From Eutreptiella sp. 'Long Island Sound 2002' (taxonomy: Eukaryota > Euglenozoa > Euglenophyceae > Eutreptiales > Eutreptiaceae), in NCBI GenBank assembly GCA_964036045.1, contig OZ038384.1:41706704-41770703 (forward strand): DNA of 64,000 nucleotides, read 5' to 3'. Made by a program: the position numbers and the translations under genes. A model generated the notes under the pieces. That model did not search any database, was not told the DNA's origin, and saw only the letters and a program-made list of their open reading frames with translations. Of the stretch, positions 55,319 to 64,000 are shown piece by piece (the stretch's first letter is position 1; each line of letters begins with the position of its first letter).

Positions 55319-56107
55319 TCACGGGTCAGGTTTTTCAGCTTGTCGGATGATCTGAGGAGTTCGTGAGGATTGATTAGCGGTTTTTGCCTTTCGTTGTTGG
55401 ATGCAGGCATCGCATCGCAGCGGGAGGTTCAAACCTCTGTTAATAAGCCATTCTATTTTGTCTGGAGATGTCCGGAAAGGCGCTTGGCAGTCCTTGCATC
55501 GCTGGTCTCCTTGCTACGGTTGCGGATCTTGAAGCGTGCGTGTTCGCGGCCGTTTGGTAACCGTTTGCCATTCTCCATCTGTGGTGTCTTGGCAGTTTGA
55601 ATCGGCTCGGTCTTGTGAGACTTGCGGCTGCTTGACTTTGTCTCGAGGGTTTGCTTGAGATCGATCGGCGGTCGATTCTGCGGCAGTGGAGGTTTGGCTT
55701 GGTTGTTGTAGGACTTGGTTGTGTTGTGGTGCAGCGGATGGTCGGCTGATCGCACACTTTGATGCTTGGTGAGTGGTGGTGTGAGCTGTTGCATGCGCAC
55801 ACACAGACAAACCTGAATCAGCCTTGTCCTGCTTTGTTAATATATTTGCGTCCAGGCGGTAGGGTTGGTGAACTTCCGCTGTAAGATCGTGGTTTGTAAT
55901 TGTGGTGCAATGGGAGTGTTTGAACCCACATTTACGACCGAATGTACAGGCGGAGCCGTATTTGCAATTGGTTTGCTGAGCTTTTAAGCGAAAGGCGCCA
56001 GAGGTTTTAAGCAGAATCCAATAATTCGGTAACTCTCTGTCGTCAACGCTGAATTGTGGCGCTTCGATCTGTTGAGATGCTTCTCGTGATTCCAGTAAAT
56101 CCACCAT
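55319..56107 (-). pseudogene. CCCH zinc finger plus zinc-ribbon protein with in-frame TAG
   Basis: ATG 56107. Residues ~48-65 form CKYGSACTFGRKCGFKH, a C-x5-C-x5-C-x3-H (CCCH) finger of the RNA-binding type. A Gln/Thr/Ser-rich linker follows, and the frame meets TAG at 55516-55514. Beyond it, still in frame, RCKDCQAPFRTSP, IEWLINRGLNLPLRCDAC and IQQRK form a C-x2-C...WL...GL..P.RC..C zinc ribbon of the zf-trcl type, ending at TGA 55319. The domain after the stop indicates a recent nonsense change (CAG to TAG) or readthrough. Likely a nucleic-acid-binding protein; pathway unknown. Confidence 0.6.
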
Positions 56108-56211
56108 TGCAATTTTTATGGAATGCTCGTAAATCTTCAGAATTTGTCAGAATTGTAATGATTGCGATAAATTGCGATAAGTGTGTATACCATTGTTGTG
56201 ACCAGCGAATG

Positions 56212-56252
56212 CGTATGCGCCGGAAAGCGGAGTCCGCTTTCCGGCGCATACG
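56212..56252. repeat. Perfect 20-bp inverted repeat (hairpin, 1-nt spacer)
   Basis: CGTATGCGCCGGAAAGCGGA, one base, then its exact reverse complement. It lies ~100 bp upstream of the zinc-finger ORF start. Confidence 0.95.
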
Positions 56253-57083
56253 TATTGCGGATTACGTACTGCGGACGCAGTCGAGGTTCCGCCGAAACCA
56301 GAAAACGGCCCCACCATCGAGGCTTGGGTCAGAAAATCCGCAATTTTCTAAGGAAAGAGAAAATGTTGAACTTCAGGAACGGGCGATAATGCCGGATGCC
56401 AAAAGTATAAAATAGCCTAGCTCGACAGCGGGCAAAAACGTAGCGCCCACAGCAGACAGCACGTCCATTGCACCGTATGCAAACCTATATTCAAACCTAT
56501 ATTCGACCTGGGCTTGGTGAAAGCACTTGCACGCTCAGTGAGCGAAACGTTGACACCCTTTTCTGCAGCCGTTTCACTATGCCCTTTGGGAGTCCAGCGC
56601 TGACAGGAACTGCGATGTTACCTGCTAGTATGTCACAGACTACCTTTGCCTTTGCATTTACGTTGGCCCTTTCAGTGGCAGTTCAAATGCTGCCTGTGCG
56701 TGATTCCGGGTATCACACTGCAAATAAATATAGCACTCGCCGAGATGCTCAAATGCCCGCAACTCTCCCCGATCTCTCCTCGGAGAGCCATATGGCAAAC
56801 CATTTCCTACTTGTGTGACAGCATGTCCCAGCGTCTCGGAGATGAACAACACAGCGCATCCGGAGATCAATTGGATTAATATTGGCTATATGTGCAGAGA
56901 TGGTGTGTCATACTGCTTACTTCCTGGAAATGCGGGTGATCGATCACTGGTCAAGGGCCTGCAGATTACCCACGTCTGTTGGCCCAAGGGTCGGGGGCCA
57001 CCCGAACACCTTTGCAGACGATTCCAAAATGCTATGTGGTGCGAAAGCAAAGGAGACGGGACATTCGAAAAAAGGGTCTGATG
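56253..57083. other. Region without recognisable gene
   Basis: About 830 bp. Short ORFs only; the 116-aa plus-strand ORF at 56468 has no family features. Confidence 0.45.
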
Positions 57084-57660
57084 GAGTAATACGCGCAACC
57101 ATATTATATATTGTTTCTGGACAGCTGATCGTTTTGCATTCTTTGGACTCATACACGCAATCTCACCAGCTCCTTGAACAAACAAGAAGGGTGTATTTCT
57201 CAACAGCTAGAGGGTATTTACGTCTTCTGCTATCATCCTCCTGCCAATTGGAGTAGAACGGTACTCTTTGGAGTAATACGCGCAACCATATTATATATTG
57301 TTTCTGGACAGCTGATCGTTTTGCATTCTTTGGACTAATACCCGCAATCTCAGCAGGGCCTTGAACAAACAAGAGGGGGGTATTTGTCAACAGCTAGAGA
57401 CACGCAATCTCACCAGCTCCTTGAACAAACAAGAAGGGTGTATTTCTCAACAGCTAGAGGGTATTTACGTCTTCTGCTATCATCCTCCTGCCAATTGGAG
57501 TAGAACGGTACTCTTTGGAGTAATACGCGCAACCATATTATATATTGTTTCTGGACAGCTGATCGTTTTGCATTCTTTGGACTAATACCCGCAATCTCAG
57601 CAGGGCCTTGAACAAACAAGAGGGGGGTATTTCTCAACAGCTAGAGGGTATTTACGTCTT
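57084..57660 (+). repeat. Tandem repeat with ~187- and ~247-bp spacing leading into copy B
   Basis: The block beginning GAGTAATACGCGCAACCA recurs at 57084, 57271 and 57518. Subunits containing 'cttgaacaaacaagagggg' or 'aagaagggtg' alternate. The last unit is the sequence with which the window itself begins. Confidence 0.9.
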
Positions 57661-57794
57661 CTGCTATCATCCTGCTGCCAATGTTTCTACCAATGTGTGC
57701 CTTACGCTGTCTGCAGTTCTGGCTGAAAAACACTGAAATGCATAGAAAAAAAGGCATTTGGACGGCAAAAAGGGCTTAATTTGGAAAAAGAGAA

Positions 57795-60474
57795 AATCAT
57801 GGAAAAACATTGTGCTGGAACACCCGCCAGCTGGGAAGTCAACGAAGCGGTCGGCGGAGGTCAGTGTAGTCCTCCGCCTGCACCATCCGGAGTGGGCCAA
57901 AAACATACGATAGCGTATCCTTTAGCTACCGTATCCTTGAGCACGTGCAATATTGTGCACACAAATCATGGTGACATTTGGTGTTTTTTTTGAGCCACAA
58001 TTTTACAAGACTCCAATAGGCGCTGATCATGCGCAATATTTCGCACACTTCGAAATCTGATGACACATCGGGACCCTTGGTGACACTGGAATGTGTCCAC
58101 ATGGGAGGAGGAGCAAATTCTGCAGCATTCGAAATACTACGAGGCAAGGGTATTTCTAGCGAGTGGAGGTGCAGCAACAACAGACTGATGCCAACATCAA
58201 GAGCCCCTCATAGCCTGGGAGATGGGTAAAAAGGGCACAGAAGGTTTTCTTTTTGCTCGCTAGCGAAGAAGCCTGCTGCTAAGGAGGGGGGCTGGATATC
58301 TTGGGCACGCAGCAGGTCCATAGGGCGGCGGAATGCAATGCACCGGCCAATCCAAAGATGGCGCAATATGTCCACTTGGGTGGACCGTGCAACAGGCGCA
58401 GTGCACCGGTGAGGCGGAGTACTAGTCTGCAAGAAGGCAGTTGGCATCCAGCCGCCATGTGGTTTTATACCGGACATGACAAGCCAACATGCATCTCTTT
58501 TTTAAGCAGCATGCCACATTTCTGCGAGAACGGTAGTGACGGTGGACACTGTGCAGCGTAGTACAAAACGAAGTGCGTACACTCAGAATTTGCGAGGTGG
58601 GCCAAAAATATATATAGGAACCGCGTTACTATAGGCCATCCGCCTAGAAGTATATACCTGAGAACTCTTTTGTTTCGAGCTTTGTGGCTCCATTGATAAT
58701 TCAAGCATTTTCTGTGGGAGCAGTGACATATCAGTCCGAAATCAAGAGTTTCTTCATTGGCAAGGGTGCTTTGTCCTCTGATTGGATGAGAATTTTAGAA
58801 CGGAGTTGTGTGCAGTGGGTGCAAGGTGCAAGGTGGTAGCTGTTGGTTATCATATTCCAAATAGTTCGATTCCACGGTTTCAATGTTAGGCCTGAGGCTT
58901 GGTGGTATTTTTTGCTTAGTATGCGTGCAACAGTTCTAGCCATAATCACATGGGCAGTGTCTCGGCTGTGGACCCTAACCCTAACCCTAACTTGGTGTGT
59001 GATTCCTGCTTTGGCGTCTGATGCTGTCGTTGGACGATTGTCCAGGCTCCTTCGTGGAATTGGAAGTAGGACTTAATACGTGAGGTAATCTTTGTCTTGT
59101 GTTGGATAAGGATTTCATGTTTGTCAATATTCCTGGCAATGGTGAGGGTTGTCTGAAATTCTTGCGAGCGAGTTGTGGGTTTGGGATTGGAATTGACGGA
59201 TGTCGTTGATTCACTGGCACGCTCAGGGTTCTTTGTCTCATGATCCAGTTCGCTAGACAGGGCAGTTCGCTAGACAGGGCAGAGGCCTCGTGTTGGTAGC
59301 CGGCGCTGGTAGACGGCCATGTTGTTTGGAATTCTTCAACAACACATCTGTAGGCACGGGTACGAACATGGAGTAATCGGGTAGTGTATTAGGACTGAGC
59401 TGTAGGCGTTGGTCAAAGGTTTGCGGCCATGCGGAAAGCACGCAAAGTGAGAGTCTTCGTAGACGGGATGCGGCGTGAAGTAGCCATCTGGTGGTGGTGA
59501 AGTCCATGCTTCCGGTGCAGGCATTTCTGGTTGCGGACAGCATCCATGCTGTTGAGCTTGAGCTTGCGGCCATGACGTTGGTGACCATGAAGTTGATATT
59601 TCTTGACAGAGCTCAGTGGGGACGGTGAATGCCTGTTGCGGTATTAGACATGCTGCGAGAACTGAAACAAGAAATTGTTGAGTGCGGATAACTTGCTCTA
59701 GTATTGCGGACAATTGATCTGGTGTCGATATTTGAGGTGAAAACATGAAAGGTGTTGTTGTTCAGCTGAAGGTAATTGCGTGACTTGGATCTGTCAGTCG
59801 CTATGTCGCGCGATGCGGCTTTTTACGGATGTGACATTTTTCGGTATGCTGTCGCTGTTTTCCCTTGGAGTTGAAGAACCACACGTAGACGGAGGCCCGG
59901 AATGGGTACCTTTGCAGGAGGGGCTGCCGAGGCTCTCTACGCGTCAAGGAGCGGGCGATGGGGGGGGGGGGGTCAAGAACTCTGCCATCAGTACCCCTGG
60001 GTCAAGAACTCCGTCATCAGTACCCCGGGTCAAGAACTCTGTCATCAGTACCCCTGGGTCAAGAACTCTGTCATCAATACCCCTGGGTCGAGAACTCTGT
60101 CCTCAGTACCCCTTGGTCAAGAGCTCTGTCATCATTACCCCTGGGTCAAGAACTCTGTCATCCGTGCCCCTGGGTCACGAACTCCGTCATCAGTACCCCC
60201 GGGTCAAGAAGTCTGTCATCAGTACCCCTGGGTCAAGAACTCTGTCATTGCGCATGATTAGCGCCTATTAAAGTCTTGTAAAATTGTGGCTCCAAAAAAA
60301 CACCAAATGTCATCATGATTTGTGTGCGCAATATTGCACGTGCTAAGAGATACGCTATCGTATGTTTTTGGCCCACTCCGGATGGTGCATGCGGAGGACT
60401 ACACTGACCTCCGCCGACCGCTTCGTTGACTTCCCAGCTGGCGGGTTTTCCAGCACAATGTGTTTTCCATGATT
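57795..60474. mobile_element. ~2.7 kb TIR element, copy B
   Basis: Same element as 215-2898, with TIRs at both ends. It differs by a 4-bp deletion near 59430 and point changes. Telomere-like (CCCTAA)3 at 58973-58991 and minisatellite at 59973-60246. Confidence 0.75.
59973..60246. repeat. 29-bp minisatellite, copy B
   Basis: Same array as 2396-2670, with private base changes and a 1-2 bp length difference. Confidence 0.92.
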
Positions 60475-61878
60475 GGTCCCAACTCCCCCTTGAGTCTGAG
60501 ATAAGGCACCACCATTATCCCCTAGGACTTGGTAGCTGAAAATGGGCTGTTTCAGCCCAAACTGATATTAGCTCCAAAAACTCCAAAATTGACCCCTCGT
60601 CCGCACCATCCAGAGGTAGGGACGAGGCAACTGACTCTATGCCCCTCAAGTACGAACTCCGTGGACCCTTCCCCTAACCTGGTTCCCTGTGAGTCTCGGT
60701 ATTAGAGCACCACGGCTTCGCCACCTGGGGTCATGATGCCGAAATCATCAGAATTGGAGTCACCTCCATGGATGGCTCGCTCAGCCAGGGCAAGGCCAAT
60801 GGCTCACAGGATAGGAGGCAGGACCTAGGACCTATATCTGAGTGCCCAACTTGGAATTAGGTCCGGGCTTCTCATGGGCATGAGGATATGGGGCCGCCAA
60901 TTGACCACACGGGGTGTTGAAATTGGGGTCCCAAACAGGGGTCATTTTGGCTGCTCAAAATGAGCCAAAATCGGGGGTATCCCCAATGGTATATCTCCAC
61001 GCCGGCTTGGAGATGGGATCCGCCGTTCCACATGCGATCCACCGGGAGTCCAATAGAGACTCCCATGCCCTTGACTCTCAAAGATCTGCATGCCACTCGG
61101 CGTGGTGACAATCCAAACTGGGTCCACAACTGCCAAAATGGCAAAATCGGCCGTCTCGGGCGACCGTCCAGGGTAGGAAATCTTGAAATCTCGTAAGCCA
61201 AGCCTTGACTCACGACCCTTGATATCCCCTATGGTCCTATGCCCTTGGCTATGACCTGCTGTCACGCTGGCTGCTTACTGTCCATCGAGGGGATGAACAC
61301 GTGGATGGGGCAGAAAGCAGCATGCGGTGCAAAGGGGGGGATCATGGGGGGGGATCAACTGAGCGGAGGTACCTTCCTTCATGGAGGATATACCGAAATA
61401 AAATCGGCATTTCATGCTTTAGGCCTTGGAGGTTAAGCCTAGTGGTCTCCCACCCCAAGACCCCTATACTCAATTGTTTCTACCACTTATTGTGGTCCTA
61501 CTTTGTAACTGTTTCTGAATTCAGTTGCTTGGCCAAGTCATTTTCTGTGTTGGCTTGACATCTATGCGCCACATTCCTAACCAGCACCATTTGACCCAAA
61601 AGAGTGCACATGAAGTGCCTAAAGCTATCTTGGAGGCCAGAGTCAGTCCAATTTTCATATGAAATCTTTTGTATTAACCATTTGTGATTGAATCTTTGTG
61701 TATAAACCTGCATTGTCTATCTGCAGCCCTTCTGTGTTACACTGGAGTCCAAAACCAATCATTGATTCGATCCACATCCTGTTCTTGCTCTACTTGTTGC
61801 TTTGGTTTGGGTTTTCAACTACAAAACCTGCAGGATTTCATCAAAATATCTAGGGCATAAATCAAGGACATCTTTCTT
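60475..61878. other. Non-coding stretch, copy B of 2899-4302
   Basis: Collinear with the copy A stretch. No gene recognised. Confidence 0.6.
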
Positions 61879-64000
61879 CTTGTGCATGCACTTCAGCCCG
61901 AGTTGTACCACCTTGTGTCATTCTGGCGTGTGTGCCAATCAATATACTTTCATGTTTTCAGGTTCGCACCAGTGAAGATGACGCAAACAATGACCACGTG
62001 CACGACGACACAAAGTTCCTGAGCTACTACGGCCTTGATATGCATTGATTACCGGGCGCTGAAGACAGGCAAATGGCGAATGGCGGATCTGGCATGTGTC
62101 CATGCCAACGTGCATGCAGGTGTGCGCTGAAGACGAACACATAGCATCTTGTGCATGCACTTCAGCCCGAGTTGTACCACCCTGTGTCATTCCGGCGTGA
62201 GTGGCAGTCAATATACTTTCATCTTTGCAGGTTCGCACCAGTGAAGATGACGCAGACGATGACCATGTGTACGACGACACGAAGTTCCTGAGCTACTACG
62301 GCCTTGATATGCATTGATTACCGGGCGCTGAAGACAGGCAAATGGCGAACGGCGGATCTGGCATGTGTCCATGCCAACGTGCATGCAGGTGTGCGCAACT
62401 GTGTTTCCCAGATTGGACCGTATCTGAACGGCCCTATTCACGTTCCACTGCACATGCATACTTGCAGGTGTGGGAATCTACCCATTTTGGATTGAGTGGG
62501 TTCATTTAGCATTCAGACCAGCAACATGCACCACAATGTGTGCATTGCCCCGGCGCTGAAGACAAACACATGGTTGTGCATGCACTTCAGCCCGAGTTGT
62601 ACCACCCTATGTCATTCTGGCGTGTGTGCCAATCAATATACTTTCATCTTTTCAGGTTCGCACCGGTGAAGATGACGCAAACGATGACCATGTGCACGAC
62701 GGCACGAAGCTCCTGAGCTACTACGGCCTTCATATGCATTGATTACCGGGCGCTGAAGACAGGCAAATGGCGAATGGCGGATCTGGCATGTGTCCATGCC
62801 AACCTGCATGCAGGTGTGCGCTGAAGACAGACACATAGCGTCTTGTGCATGCACTTCAGCCCGGGTTGTACCACCCTGTGTCATTCTGGCGTGAGTGCCA
62901 GTCAATACACTTTCATCTTTTCAGGTTCGCACCAGTGAAGATGACGCAAACGATGACCATGTGCACGACGACACGAAGTTCCTGAGCTACTACGGCCTTG
63001 ATATGCATTGATTACCGGGTGCTGAAGACAGGCAAATGGCGAATGGCGGATCTGGCATGTGTCCATGCCAATGTGCATGCAGGTGTGCGCTGAAGACAGA
63101 TACATAGCGTGTTGTGCATGCACTTCAGCCCGAGTTGTACCACCCTGTGTCATTCTGGCGTGAGTGCCAGTCAATATATTTCCATCTTTTTAGGTTCCCA
63201 CCAGTGAAGATGACGCAAACGATGACCATGTGCACGGCGACACGAAGTTCCTGAGCTACTACGGCCTTGATATGCATTGATTACGGGGCGCTGAAGAAAG
63301 GCAAATGGCGAGTGGCAGATCTGGCATGTGTCCATGCCAACGTGCATGCAGGTGTGCGCTGAAGACAGACACATAGCGTGTTGTGCATGCACTTCAGCCC
63401 GAGTTGTACCACCCTGTGTCATTCTGGCGTGAGTGCCAGTCAATATACTTTCATCTTTTCAGATTCGCACCAGTGAAGATGACGCAAACGATGACCATGT
63501 GCACGACCGCACGAAGTTCTTGAGCTACTACGGCCTTGATATGCATTGATTACCGGGCGCTGAAGACAAGCAAATGGCGAATGGCGGATCTGGCATATGT
63601 CCATGCCAACGTGCATGCAGATGTGCGCAACCGTGTTTCCCAGATTGGACCGTATCTGAACGGCCCTATTCACATTCCACTGCACATGCATACCTGCAGG
63701 TGTGGGAATTCACCCATTTTGGATTGAGTGGGTTCATTTCGCATTCAAACCAGCAACATGCACCACAATGTGTGCATTGCACCGGCGCTGAAGACAGACA
63801 CATAGCGTCTTGTGCATGCACTTCAGCCCGAGTTGTACCACCCTATGTCATTCTGGCGTGAGTGCCAATCAATATACTTTCATCTTTTGAGGTTCGCACC
63901 AGTGAAGATGACGCAAACGATGACCATGTGCACGACGGCACGAAGCTCCTGAGCTACTACGGCCTTGATATGCATTGATTACCAGGCGCTGAAGACAGGC
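61879..64000 (+). repeat. Satellite array, second block (to window end)
   Basis: Same 269/430-bp monomers as 4303 onward, in the same order for the first ~2.1 kb, and still running at the window edge. Confidence 0.95.

Larger units (their letters stand above)
57581..64000. repeat. Large direct repeat, copy B
   Basis: Copy of 1-6420 with sparse substitutions and small indels, continuing to the window edge. Position 57581 corresponds to position 1. Confidence 0.95.

Noticed and set aside
17003-55516. Reassigned stop codon in this genome
   Set aside because: TAA, TAG and TGA all interrupt ORFs, and clear ORFs also end at each of them. Decay by C-to-T is simpler for most cases.

Overview
The window looks like nuclear DNA of a eukaryote with a repeat-rich genome. 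It has spliceosomal-type introns in coding ORFs, tandem satellites with higher-order structure, a chromodomain Ty3/gypsy retrotransposon, and remnants of Crypton-like, pogo-like and piggyBac-like DNA transposons. Nothing bacterial (operons, ribosome-binding sites) or organellar is visible. The mixture (Crypton-type recombinase, piggyBac, giant-virus-like nuclease and dUTPase folds, long-LTR chromovirus) suggests a protist or alga, but I cannot name the species from sequence alone. I see no convincing single-copy host housekeeping gene, rRNA or functional tRNA.

Layout. 1-4302 and 57581-61878 are two copies of one segment: a ~2.7 kb terminal-inverted-repeat element containing a 29-bp minisatellite, then ~1.4 kb of non-coding DNA. 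Each copy runs into the same ~269-bp satellite (4303-12282; 61879 to the window end). The first ~6.4 kb of the window therefore recurs ~57.58 kb downstream. 12283-41342 is framed by two ~2.37 kb LTRs of a chromovirus. Its gag is split by a 15,122-bp segment (15727-30848) flanked by a 716-bp direct duplication of gag. That segment starts and ends with diverged copies, in opposite orientation, of an unrecognised gene family (the left copy continues into a 2-oxoglutarate-oxygenase-like domain), associated with TTATCGCGCGATAA-type arrays. Between them lie a Crypton-like recombinase, a 3.2 kb pogo-like element with TA target duplication, a 586-bp MITE with a tRNA-like core, and a piggyBac-like transposase in fields of GGTAAC motifs. 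The chromovirus continues with gag, protease, RT, RNase H, integrase and chromodomain to 38582.

41343-57580 is a mosaic: a 53-bp tandem repeat, a 262-aa ORF with an F-box-like tail, a (TGTAAG)n microsatellite, a 2.23 kb non-autonomous LTR element with 631-bp LTRs and a CCCC target duplication, a broken coiled-coil gene, a PD-(D/E)XK nuclease-like ORF, a dUTPase-like ORF, two unrecognised minus-strand ORFs, and a CCCH plus zinc-ribbon ORF. It ends in a tandem repeat that leads into the second copy of the window start.

Theme. Many unrelated ORFs carry in-frame stop codons without frameshifts, with recognisable domain sequence continuing after the stop. Most can be explained by C-to-T change (CAA, CAG or CGA to stop), so decay of methylated repeats is the simplest reading. 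All three stop codons are involved, which argues against reassignment of a single codon.
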